A DNA stretch of 64,000 nt from NCBI GenBank assembly GCA_039105265.1, contig JAPFFF010000030.1, positions 1,054,001-1,118,000 on the forward strand. The letters run 5' to 3'. The notes beneath the pieces were generated by a model that worked only from the letters and a program-made list of their open reading frames with translations, was not told the origin of the DNA and ran no database searches. Position numbers and translations under genes: made by a program. Source of the stretch: Tritrichomonas musculus (Eukaryota; Parabasalia; Tritrichomonadida; Tritrichomonadidae). Below are positions 1-9,621 of the stretch, one piece after another (position 1 is the stretch's first letter; every line of letters begins with the position of its first letter).

Positions 1-2806
1 GTAAATTGTAAAGAGAGCGATTTTAGAATTCACATTAAAGATTAGCATCTTAATTAAGTCAATTTTGTGGACGATTAGCAATAATAGGAAATTCATATAA
101 AAATTTAAACATAAAGAGTTTATCATTATTTGAAACTTCAAGAAAAATATTTAAAAATTTCAAGAAAACTTCACACGGTGAGCCAATATTAGCTTGTAAT
201 TCCATCAAAAAAATATCATAAATGATAAAAATATTTGATTTGTTTGTGAATAAAAAAATTTGGTGTATATTGTGGTCCAATTCCCTCTTGATATTAGTGT
301 AATTGATTCATATTTGCTGTTTGAATTATAATAATTAGTTTTTTGAGTAAAAAAATGGTCATAATATGGTCAATTAAACTTCTTCTATTAGCAGAACTTC
401 ATCAAAAATATCAAAAAGTTTTCATTGTTCTTAGCAACCAATCATATTTAATATCAATATATTGTATAGAAGTGATACAATTGAAATTGAAAACTGATTG
501 TGAAATCAAAAAGTCTGTAGGTAAAAAAAAAAACGTATACTTTTTCAAATGAAATGTTTTATATAATGATAATATCAAAGCATATAAATTTCATATGAAG
601 ATTAAATTGAAGTAAAATTTATGATTGGTGATGAATTTAATATTTAAAAAAAATCATAATTAATTTAAACTTTTAATCCAATCCTAAATAAAAAAGAGCA
701 TTGCATGATAATTATCTTATTACACCAATTAAATTTGATATTTAAACAATATAATTATTTGATAAAACATATAATTAGATTAATCAGATTATATTATAAT
801 TCATAGAGCAACTTGTTGCTTGATAGAGTTTTTATTCATTTGTTTTAATATAAAATATTTTCATTTTAAATAAGGTTGAAATGTTTTCAATTTTATTTAT
901 TTATTTCTCCTAAGAAAAAAAAAAAACGTATACTTTTTGAAAAGATACGATGATAAAAAATAAATTAAAAAATGCCATCACAAGAAAATAAAATAGATTT
1001 TGTTATGAGATATGTTTTGAGATATATAAAATCTTTAACTTTTAAATATATATATTCTTCAAAATAAAAATCTTTTCTTGATTATAATATGTATGAAAAT
1101 TATTCTAAAATAATTTTGATATTTCCAATAATGATAAGATATGATGAAGGTTTTATATCAGTTTTAAATCAAAATAGAAGATAATATAAAAAATCAGAAT
1201 AATTCAATAAAATAAAACATTAGATCAATAGGATCAGTATTATATATATCAAATTAAATGCATTTAATTAAAAAATAATGATATTTTTAATATAAAAGAT
1301 ATAAGTTCTCAACAAATACATAAACTTTCAGTTCATTTGCATTATACTTCACAGTTTACAAATGATAAATTGGACATTATTCTTCTTTTGATGTAGCATA
1401 ATGGAATCAAATTAATTTTTGTTGTTATTGATTTACATTTCTTCCGATTAACTTGGAAGGTTATAGTTAAGTCGACCGTTTATTGTATTTGATATCATAT
1501 AAATAGGTTATATATGCATGTTGGTGCCGCATTTGTTTTATCGAAATAAAAAATGGTAGTATAGAACTTTTTTGAGCATTAGAAAGCTGATTTTTAATTT
1601 TTCTACTTTGTATTTATCAACTCTTTAAAAAAATCATGAAAAACTCATAAATTTTGTTTGTATGAAAGGATTTATTTTTGAGCTAAACTCTGTCCAAAAA
1701 TGTTCGACAATTGAATTTTGAGAGAGTATTCAAATTATCTTTTTTTTTTTTTTTTCTCATGCACCTTTGTGGTGATTCGAAGGTTTTTTCCAAAGCTCTT
1801 TTTTCTGAGAGTCGCGCATGTCCCAAAGAAAGTTGTAATTCCTCTTAAGGACGCGGCTATTTCTTTCAAAAACCAGGGCTCCTTGTATAAAAATAGCTTG
1901 CTGAAAGGATAATTATAAAAATAAACTTCTGAAAAATTGAATACATTACTTTGAGAGAAAAAAGAAATTTTCGACACTTTATCGTTTTTTAGTCAATTTT
2001 CAGTGGGAAATGCGGTTTACGTGTACGTTAAGTTGAACATTTTTGGAAGTAGGGCAATTTCATTGGTGTGGAATGTATTCATGTGGATTGACTCATTTAC
2101 TAAATATTCTTCAATTTCAACCATCTTAAGTTGTTCACAAATTTGTGTGACGTATGCCAGAAATATGAATAAGTGAATACTTCCTTTTTCGATTGTTAGA
2201 AGCTTAGAATTTAGTTACAATTCGGCCCTTGAAAGTTGTTCAAAAAATAAAAAAAAAAAGCGTTCACAATTTCGAAGAACTGGAATCAAGATTTGATTCA
2301 GAGCGCGCATATGGGTAAATGAGGTTGATCGTTCCAAAAAACCAGCTGGTCGCAGTTTGAATTTATAGCTCGAATACATACTATTTCAGCATGACTCATA
2401 TTTTTTTCTCCAAAACGCCATCCATCTTTCATTTCAACTGTGTTTGCAGGAATCAGGAATCTTGTAAAATACGCTTCTTTTTCAATTGTTCGAAATTAAA
2501 AATTTGGTTCAAAATCAGCTTGGGAAAGTATCTTTGGCAATCCGAATTGTGTGATCAAAGCTGGCTGAAATTGAGGAAAACCAACAAATGTTGAGATGGG
2601 ATTTGTGTAGCTGGATGATGAATTAAAATCATTTTATTAAAGTTTGCTTTCGTTGGAACAAAAGCATTGATCATTAAGTCAAATAATTCTGTCAGCAATG
2701 TGCATCGATTAACTCTTCAGCTGTAATTTTTTCATTACTTGGAAATTTGATATATCTTTCAATGCTGTCAAATTCATTTGCGAAAATAAAAATAAAACGT
2801 AAATAC
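1..2806. other. AT-rich intergenic region without a supported gene
   Basis: The stretch is dominated by A/T runs. No open frame here has recognisable protein character or an initiator motif placed before its ATG. From about 1,680 to 2,600 the composition is less AT-rich, and two stretches beginning GACTCAT near 2,090 and 2,395 look like diverged copies of one another, so an old repeat may be present. I see no RNA gene. Confidence 0.6.
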
Positions 2807-4033
2807 TTATAACAGCAAGCAGCACTTTGAAGAACCTTTTTTGTCATTTGAATCAGGAGATTCGGCATTGTTTTGGTCTGTTTCAATCGATTCAATATCT
2901 TTTTTATCACTTTTTGTTTCAGGTAATTTAGCATCATTTTGATCACTTTTTGTTTCTGTTTTATGATGCTGCACTTTTTTCGATTCTGGAACTTTTTGAT
3001 GAGATTCTTTCTGAACTTTTTCTGTATCAAAAGAATTTTTCGCATTTTCGTCTTCTTCCTTTGTATCTTCTTTGATAAAAACTTTGTCTTGATCTAAATA
3101 TTCATCGAATGAAAATTCAATGTCCTTATCAAAAAGTTTCGTAGGTATTGAATTTTTAATGAGGTTGACATAATCAAAAAATTCTTTCTCATTAACTTTA
3201 TTGGTAATGAATCCTCGATCAGTTGTCAAAATCTCTAAAATTTGATCAAATGTGGGCCTTTTTGATGGTTCATCTGACCAACATTTTTCAATTAATCTTT
3301 GATATGACTCTGGAACTTTTTTGTCTATCTCTGGTCGTTTATTGCTCGCAACTTTTGCCAATATTTGTGCAACATTCATATTGTCATAAACAGTTTCGCC
3401 TGATATGATTTCATAAATTGTAATTCCATATGAATATGTGTCTGATGCGAATGAATAATCGTAATTCCTCCATATTTCTGGTGCTACATATCTTGGAGTC
3501 CCTTTAAATTGTGTTAATTTTTTATCATGCTTAATAAATTCTGATAATGAAAAATTGATGACTTTTGGAAAAAAATTACTATCAATATAAATATTATATG
3601 GAGTTATATCAAGATGAACAATATTATTTGCATGCAAGTATGAAATAGCTGAAGCTATACCGTAAAGATTAATTAGTTTGTTCGTTTCATTCCATGATTT
3701 GTGAGGAAAATGATTTTTTTCTGCTTCAATAAAATTAATTAATTTATTCTCTGGGAGAAATTCAGTAAAAATTGTTGGTTTGTCTGTTTTATGGAAAAAT
3801 GTTGGGCTAAATCCAATAAATTTGATAATGGATGGGTGTCTTAATCTGATCATAATATTTAATAGTTTGATAAGATTAGCGTTTAGTTGAGATTCATCAT
3901 TAACTTTAAGTCTATGAGCAGATAAAAAATCATTGGAATCGATTTTCTGAATTTTATATATATTCTTAAAAGAGCTGGTGAAAATTTTTTCGATTAGTTT
4001 GAAATCATCATAATCATATGACTTAAAATTCAT
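2807..4033 (-). CDS. Protein pseudokinase of TKL type with acidic tail and C-terminal CLLL box
   Basis: 408 aa. Residues about 10-275 form a protein kinase fold: candidate ATP-site lysine K43 (RLK), catalytic-loop HLD at 140-142, and APE at 184-186 followed by SDTYSYG and a C-lobe resembling tyrosine-kinase-like kinases. The DFG metal-binding motif is replaced by NFS (160-162), the usual catalytic-loop Lys is absent (HLDITPYN), and no glycine-rich loop is visible. I therefore infer a pseudokinase or very weak enzyme acting as a scaffold. Residues about 310-400 are a Glu/Lys/Asp-rich, probably disordered tail. The protein ends KCCLLL. CLLL fits a CaaX box with terminal Leu, the type geranylgeranylated in other eukaryotes, and the preceding Cys could be palmitoylated, so membrane attachment is plausible. 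An initiator-like TTCATTTTTT lies just upstream of this ATG. It is transcribed in the same direction as the GH32 gene behind it. Confidence 0.88.
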   Translation of the reverse strand: MNFKSYDYDDFKLIEKIFTSSFKNIYKIQKIDSNDFLSAHRLKVNDESQLNANLIKLLNIMIRLRHPSIIKFIGFSPTFFHKTDKPTIFTEFLPENKLINFIEAEKNHFPHKSWNETNKLINLYGIASAISYLHANNIVHLDITPYNIYIDSNFFPKVINFSLSEFIKHDKKLTQFKGTPRYVAPEIWRNYDYSFASDTYSYGITIYEIISGETVYDNMNVAQILAKVASNKRPEIDKKVPESYQRLIEKCWSDEPSKRPTFDQILEILTTDRGFITNKVNEKEFFDYVNLIKNSIPTKLFDKDIEFSFDEYLDQDKVFIKEDTKEEDENAKNSFDTEKVQKESHQKVPESKKVQHHKTETKSDQNDAKLPETKSDKKDIESIETDQNNAESPDSNDKKGSSKCCLLL

Positions 4034-4035
4034 TT

Positions 4036-4048
4036 TTCAAAAAATGAA
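4036..4048 (-). promoter_or_regulatory. Initiator-like core promoter of the pseudokinase gene
   Basis: Read on the minus strand this is TTCATTTTTTG, ending within 5 bases of the ATG. It matches the trichomonad initiator pattern TCA(C/T)T(T/A)T, which is known to sit within about 20 bases of the start codon. It supports the chosen start. Confidence 0.6.
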
Positions 4049-4442
4049 TGGTCAAATTTAGGCAAAAAAAATTGAGACTCAAACTTTTTGAACAAAAACA
4101 TCAATTAATATATATCTTATTATAAAAACTTAATAATCTTAAAAAAAGAATAAAAATAATATTTATAAGATTTAAATAGAGAGAAAACTTCTTAATTCAT
4201 AAGATAGGTCAAAGGTTTTCAAAAAACATCAATGATTTACAAAAATTTTTTTTTGTTTGTTGTTGTTTAGTCTTCATGAAAAGATAGGGAAAAAAATAAC
4301 TTCAATTAATTTTTTGATGAATAATATGAAATGGTTTACAATTCAAAAATATAGTTTTTAATGAATTGACCTTAAATTGGCCTTATGATAAAAAAAGAAA
4401 GAAAAGAAAAAAATTCAAAAAACGTTTTTTTTACTTAACCAT
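4049..4442. other. Intergenic spacer
   Basis: This AT-rich spacer lies between the 5' end of the pseudokinase gene and the 3' end of the GH32 gene, both on the minus strand. I see no gene or RNA in it. Confidence 0.6.
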
Positions 4443-6089
4443 TTAGAGTGTCTTGATTGTGACTGTGTGCTTAGCTTCACCATCGACTGGATCAACAACA
4501 ATTTCGTTGAATGGATGGCGTGGGAAGACCGTTTGTGTCATTGAGAATTCACCTTCTCCATCGAACACTTCGATGGAGTGTTTGTCAATGAAGAACTTGA
4601 TCTTGTAGTTGTCCTTGTTGTGGTATGGAGCCCAGCAAGTGCAGCAGAATGTGTCACCGAATTCGTGAATTCCGCAGAGGCAGCCACGTGTGAAGTAGAA
4701 TCTTTCATTGTGTCTGTTGAGTTGCATTTCAACTTGTTCGTGTTCGTTCTTAAGGACGATGTTGACTGATTTAGCAGTAACGCCTGTTAAATCGAGTTCA
4801 ACAAGGCAAGCTTCTGTGATCTTGTCAGCCTTGTTCTTGAAGTTGGCTTCGAATGAAGGAAGTGGAAGTGAGTACAATGTGTGTTGGTGTGTCTCTGGAC
4901 ATTCAACAAGTTTGAATGTTCTTGGGATTGAGAATGCTGAGCGGAATTGCTTTGATGGGACAACTTTTCCGTATTCCCAGTTGCTCATCCAAGCAATGGC
5001 TGTAACGACTGGTGGCTGGAAGAAAGCAACAGTTGCATAAGCATCCTTGCCATAGTCCATCCACTTGACAACGCGTGGTGGGAATTCGCATTTGAATTCG
5101 TGACCATCGAAATCGCCGATGAAGTATTGTGTAGCTGAACCGCCAAAGATACCACCTGGGTTAATGTTAAGGAGCATAACCCATTTGCCATCGCATTCGA
5201 AGACTGTTGGGCATTCCCAAACGCCTTCATGATTTCCAATTCCATGACCGAATTCGCTTTCGAACTTCCATTCCTTGAGGTTTTGTGAGGAGTAGATTCT
5301 GATCCATTGTTTGGTAGCAATGAAGAGATTCCACTGGTTCTTGTAGCGGATGAGTGTTGGATCACGGAAATCTGGGCAATCAAAGGTAACAACTGGGTTG
5401 TGTTCGTATTTCTTGAATGTGAAACCACCATCAGTTGAAACGGCCATACTGTTTTGTTGTTCTGTGAAGTCTTCTCTGTTAGCATTTGTGTAGAAAGCAA
5501 TAACTGCATTCTTTCCAAATCCGGCTGTGTTTTCCTTATCAACAACGATACTTCCTGAGAAGATTGCGCCGAGTTCATCTGGAAGTAAGGCAACTGGGTG
5601 ATGATCGAAATGGACAAAGTCCTTTGTGGTGGCATGGCCCCATGACATGTTGCCCCATGTTGATGCGAATGGGTTGTATTGGTAGAAGAGGTGGTATGTT
5701 CCATCGAGATAGAAAAGACCGTTTGGATCGTTCATCCATCCATACTTTGGAGCAAAGTGGTATACTGGGCGGTAGTATTCATGATCTGAATCATCATATG
5801 TGTCAGAAAGTTCAAGCTTTGACCAGCCAATAGCATCTTCCTTTGGCGCTCTGTAAATTTCAAGATGTGTTTCTGGTCCATCGAGTTCGACTGGGACGTA
5901 GTATTGAACATTCTTAACAGCTAATCTGATGTTGAAAATGTAGCGGTGGTTGTTGCTGATGACATAGAATTGGGCTTCTGGTGCTTCTTCTTCAATTGGG
6001 ACAAGAAGATATTTTTTGACTGAGCTGAACTTAATGATGGCTGGATTGAATCCATCGTTGTGTGTTCTGGTAATGTTGATTGCAGACAT
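4443..6089 (-). CDS. GH32 beta-fructofuranosidase (invertase-like)
   Basis: 548 aa. The GH32 signature WMNDPNG is at 118-124 (nucleophile D121), RDP at 242-244 (transition-state stabiliser D243) and WEC at 291-293 (acid/base E292). A five-bladed propeller region spans about 105-400, and a beta-sandwich C-terminal domain about 410-548. About 100 residues precede the catalytic domain, somewhat more than in minimal bacterial sucrases. The expected reaction is hydrolysis of terminal beta-fructose from sucrose or fructans. No signal peptide or membrane segment is visible, so a cytosolic enzyme or unconventional release is likely. The gene is visibly richer in G/C than its kinase neighbours, consistent with the bacterial origin proposed for trichomonad invertases. 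The start is supported by an initiator directly before the ATG, and the stop is TAAA, which fits the trichomonad polyadenylation signal. The gene looks intact. The exact substrate (sucrose, levan or inulin) cannot be read from sequence. Confidence 0.96.
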   Translation of the reverse strand: MSAINITRTHNDGFNPAIIKFSSVKKYLLVPIEEEAPEAQFYVISNNHRYIFNIRLAVKNVQYYVPVELDGPETHLEIYRAPKEDAIGWSKLELSDTYDDSDHEYYRPVYHFAPKYGWMNDPNGLFYLDGTYHLFYQYNPFASTWGNMSWGHATTKDFVHFDHHPVALLPDELGAIFSGSIVVDKENTAGFGKNAVIAFYTNANREDFTEQQNSMAVSTDGGFTFKKYEHNPVVTFDCPDFRDPTLIRYKNQWNLFIATKQWIRIYSSQNLKEWKFESEFGHGIGNHEGVWECPTVFECDGKWVMLLNINPGGIFGGSATQYFIGDFDGHEFKCEFPPRVVKWMDYGKDAYATVAFFQPPVVTAIAWMSNWEYGKVVPSKQFRSAFSIPRTFKLVECPETHQHTLYSLPLPSFEANFKNKADKITEACLVELDLTGVTAKSVNIVLKNEHEQVEMQLNRHNERFYFTRGCLCGIHEFGDTFCCTCWAPYHNKDNYKIKFFIDKHSIEVFDGEGEFSMTQTVFPRHPFNEIVVDPVDGEAKHTVTIKTL

Positions 6090-6103
6090 TAGAAAAAAGT
6101 GAA
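6090..6103 (-). promoter_or_regulatory. Initiator core promoter of the GH32 gene
   Basis: On the minus strand this reads TTCACTTTTTTCTA immediately followed by ATG. It is a very good match to the trichomonad initiator, suggesting an extremely short 5' leader. Confidence 0.7.
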
Positions 6104-7324
6104 GTATAATTGAATATTTTTTGCAATTATTTCATTTTTTATAATACTATTTCATTTTTTATAATTTTCAATGAAGAAAAAGTTAGATTCACTTCACTTT
6201 AAATTGAAAAAGTTATTTCCATTTTAATTGAATGATAAATTTGAATATGTATTCAAATATTCTGAAGAAAACCTTTCAATCGTTTTGAATGGTATTGAAT
6301 ACGATCGATTTCTAAAAAAAAAAAATTGTTCTGCTGAAAAATAGCAATTGTACTATTACCTATAAGCTTGAATCAAAAAACTAAAGAATTATTTTAGCAT
6401 TTCGTTCGCAAAAAAAAAGTTTTAACAAAAAAATACACATGAACAATTCTTATAAAATAATAAAAGATCTGCCTAATTGGCAATCTTTTGATTTATATTA
6501 ACTGTTTCAAAGAATTTTATTTGAGTTTCAAATATTTAAAAATATATTATAAAAAAAAATTAGATTCAAACATTTTAATCATGGCCATTTTATTATATTT
6601 ATGTGTATGATTAATCTTCTGTTATTTCTAATCTATTTAAAAAAAAAGAAGCATAATGAGTTATCTAATGAAAAATAGTAATAGGGTATTATGTGGAACA
6701 TATATATAGAACAATATTTGACTACGATGCATATATATATATATATATATAAAGCTATGAATCTCTTTAATGGTCAACGTAACGTATTTTCAAAAGTTGA
6801 GTAAAAATGTCATTAAAATGTAATTGTGAATAGTACTGATTAGAATGGTTTGTTTGGGAAAAGAGGAAAAAAAAAAATCAGAAAAAAATTATTATAGTTT
6901 GGATTTGAAAAGGAAAAAAAAAAATCCGCCAATTAAGCTAGATCAAATTCTTTTTTGGAGTGGCGAAGTTAAAAATAAATGAAAATGATTTGGTTGTTTT
7001 CAGATTTAACTGAAATCAATTCAAATGATTCTAATTATGAATCAATCGGAAATGTTAGAGAATCAAATTCTGCATTTGAAAGAGAATATCTTCGAATAGC
7101 GATTATTTTGAATTTTTTTCATTCAAAATATATCGTGAAATATAAACATTGCCAGTAGCATCTAGAGATTTAATAACTTTTGCAGATTGATCTTTTGAGT
7201 TGATTTCCATTCGAGGTATTCTTTCGAGCTCAAAATTCATTTCCGTTAAAAATGGAAGGAAAGCATTTTATTGTTTTTTCAATTACTATTGAAAACATTC
7301 AAATACTTTTCAAATTTTGAGTAA
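6104..7324. other. AT-rich intergenic region with a short TA microsatellite
   Basis: The region is mostly A/T homopolymers. A run of about ten TA/AT units lies at 6,730-6,752. Between about 6,990 and 7,260 the composition becomes more coding-like, with short open stretches on both strands, which may be the decayed upstream part of the kinase fragment that follows. There is no supported gene. Confidence 0.5.
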
Positions 7325-7651
7325 GTTGTTCCTTTTGATCCAAAAATAACGACTGATCATGAATACGAAGACTATGAAGCGCTCAATGATGAATACAAAG
7401 AAAATACAAATTGTGGCAAAAAGAATGTTTTCATTGATGAAGAAGACGAGTCACATCAACGAGTGATTTGCCAAATTGGAGAAGGAGAGACTTCTGTTGC
7501 ATACAAAATCTTTGATGAAAGAAGGAAAGAAGTGATTTGTAAAAAAGTATTAAAAACGGACGAAGAGCAAATCACATTCAAAGATCTTCAAAACATTTAC
7601 AAAATTTTCAAATTAATTAAGAAACTATTATTGATAAAATTTAAAAGATAA
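7325..7651 (+). pseudogene. Fragment of a protein kinase gene
   Basis: An open frame without its own ATG encodes an acidic linker (GKKNVFIDEEDESHQR), then IGEGETSVAYK, a kinase glycine-rich loop, and VICKKVL, an ATP-site lysine strand. It resembles the start of a kinase domain. The frame ends soon after, and nothing downstream up to the Rab gene continues a kinase domain. There is no initiator or start codon before it. I read it as the remnant of a host kinase gene lacking both ends. It could instead be the front of a gene with an unrecognised intron, but no trichomonad splice motif (ACTAACACACAG) is visible. Confidence 0.6.
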
Positions 7652-8003
7652 TAATGAAGATATAATGTGATTATACAAAAAAACTAGTCATTTCAAATTA
7701 TATCTGCACGTGATATCAAACACATCCAAAATTTAACAAGAATATGATCATTAGAAATATAAATAAAATGAAATGTAAAATAAATTTATTTATTCATTCA
7801 TTTCCCTTCATGATATTTTGAAATAATAAATAATTTTGAAATTTGAATATCATTGAAAATATGAATAGTTTAAAATTTTGATGTTTTGAATACAATAAAT
7901 TATATTGTTAGAGTTTGTTCAATTATTTGAATAAAAAATTGAATTAGAAGATAATTATCGTTCAAATTTGAATAGTTTTTATTTTGATAGGAAATATTCA
8001 TAA

Positions 8004-8010
8004 TCATTAT
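8004..8010 (+). promoter_or_regulatory. Initiator-like motif of the Rab-like gene
   Basis: TCATTAT lies about 10 bases before the ATG at 8,020, with a second TCATAAT at 7,998. Both fit the trichomonad initiator. This placement supports the ATG at 8,020 over the upstream in-frame TTG. Confidence 0.5.
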
Positions 8011-8019
8011 TTTTTGTTC

Positions 8020-9168
8020 ATGGAAGGAGATAAACCAGATTTTTTGTTTAAAATTGTTTTAACTGGCAATTCTGGTGTTGGAAAAACAAATTTTCTTTCC
8101 CGTTTTACTCAAGGAGTTTTTGATCCTTCTGTTAAGCCTACAATTGGAGTAGAATTTGCATCAAAAACGCTGGAAATAGATGGAAAATCAATAAAATCGC
8201 AAATTTGGGATACGTCAGGCCAAGAGCAATTTAAAACAATAACAAATGATTTTTTTCATGGAGTTTCTGGAGCAATTCTATTTTATGATGTAACTGATCC
8301 AATATCTTTTAATTCTTTACCTCAATGGCTTCACGAACTTCGAAAAGATGCAGTAAAAAATTTGGTAATAATATTAGTAGGCAATAAATGTGATTTAGAA
8401 GATAAAAGAAAAATCTCAACGGAAAAAGGAGTTAAATTTGCAAAAAAAGAAAAATTATTGTTTATCGAAGCTTCGGCTCTTGAATCAATTAATGTAAATG
8501 AAACTTTTGTTTATTTATTTACCGAAATACTAAAAACAATCAAATCAAATGAAGATGTAAATCATGTTGAAAACGATAAATTGGAACAAAAAAACGTAAT
8601 TAATGTTATTAATTCAAATAAAATAGAAAACAATGAAATTAGCAACGAAAGGCATGAATATGAAAAAAATGTAAAAGAAAATAATAGTAAAAAGGACAAT
8701 GATAATAATGTTTGTAATAATAATTTCAAAAATAATAATCATGGTGAATGTAATAGTGATAATAAAAACAATAAAAAGGATAATGATGATAATAATGATG
8801 AAAAAGATGATACTGGTAATAATAATGATAATGATAAGAATATTAATAATAATCCAGATAATAATGATAACAATAGTCCAGATAATAATGATAATAATAG
8901 TCCAGATAATAATGATAATAATGAAAATGATGATGTTAGTTCAAATAGTTTATATAGCAAGAGATCTAACTACTCTGGCTACCTGTCGCAAATGATTGAA
9001 TTAAGGATTGAAAAGGGCAAAATTTATAATATTATTGAATATGTTCGTTTCCTGGAGGCTCATTTAAGCAATTACGAAAAAGTGTCAAGTTATGATTTTC
9101 AGCCTTTATTAGATTCAATAGTAAAGGACGATGCCAAAGAAGCCAAAGAGAAAGACGCCAAAGATTGA
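8020..9168 (+). CDS. Rab-like small GTPase with long Asn/Asp-rich extension
   Basis: 382 aa from the ATG at 8,020. Residues about 8-175 are a complete Ras-superfamily G domain of Rab type: P-loop GNSGVGKT (16-23), switch I KPTIGVEF, switch II WDTSGQEQF, base-binding GNKCD and EASAL. Normal Rabs are about 200 aa. Here a 120-residue low-complexity tract of Asn, Asp and Lys follows, including three SPDNNDNN-type units, and then a predicted helical segment of about 75 residues ending AKEAKEKDAKD. There is no cysteine near the C terminus, so normal Rab geranylgeranylation is not possible from this end. It may work unprenylated in the cytosol or bind membrane through a partner. Membrane-traffic signalling is the family role; the specific pathway is unknown. 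It converges on the kinase-Sel1 gene downstream. Confidence 0.92.
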   Translation: MEGDKPDFLFKIVLTGNSGVGKTNFLSRFTQGVFDPSVKPTIGVEFASKTLEIDGKSIKSQIWDTSGQEQFKTITNDFFHGVSGAILFYDVTDPISFNSLPQWLHELRKDAVKNLVIILVGNKCDLEDKRKISTEKGVKFAKKEKLLFIEASALESINVNETFVYLFTEILKTIKSNEDVNHVENDKLEQKNVINVINSNKIENNEISNERHEYEKNVKENNSKKDNDNNVCNNNFKNNNHGECNSDNKNNKKDNDDNNDEKDDTGNNNDNDKNINNNPDNNDNNSPDNNDNNSPDNNDNNENDDVSSNSLYSKRSNYSGYLSQMIELRIEKGKIYNIIEYVRFLEAHLSNYEKVSSYDFQPLLDSIVKDDAKEAKEKDAKD

Positions 9169-9621
9169 AAGAAATCGCATGGTATAACTTATTTTTCTCC
9201 TTATGTTGTTTATTAGCAGTGTTTTAAATATGATTTTTAAGTTAAAAAAAAAAATGTGTAAAAACTTCACTTGTTTTTTAGGAATTATATAAATATGATT
9301 TTTTTTTTTTACGATATCGTCTAAAGAGAAGTGAGAATAAGATTATAGCTAAAGTAGGCTTATATTCAAAATAAATTTAGTATCACAAGAAAAAACAGAT
9401 ATCAAAGTTTTATTAGATAAAAAGTTTTTATTTTAAAAAAAAGAAAAAAAGAAAAAAAGAAAATAAAATGTGAAAATAAAATATGATTCAGAATCTGAAT
9501 CAAAACTGTTTGTTTGATAAGTGGTTCAAATGAGTATTTTGATTCATATTTAACAATAAAAATATATTTATTTTCACACAAGTCTTTTACACTTCAATTA
9601 AATCTCTAGTAAAATTAAAAA
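9169..9621. other. Intergenic spacer between convergent genes
   Basis: This AT-rich spacer, with poly-A/poly-T runs at about 9,245, 9,300 and 9,440-9,465, separates the 3' ends of the Rab-like gene and the kinase-Sel1 gene. I see nothing else. Confidence 0.6.

Noticed and set aside
4985-5704. 239-codon open frame within the GH32 gene
   Set aside because: It is another frame of the same strand, produced by the codon bias of the GH32 gene, and encodes Ser/Gln/Thr-rich nonsense.
8699-8995. Open frame of Ile/Met repeats in the Rab-like gene
   Set aside because: It is the AAT/GAT repeat tract read in a wrong frame.
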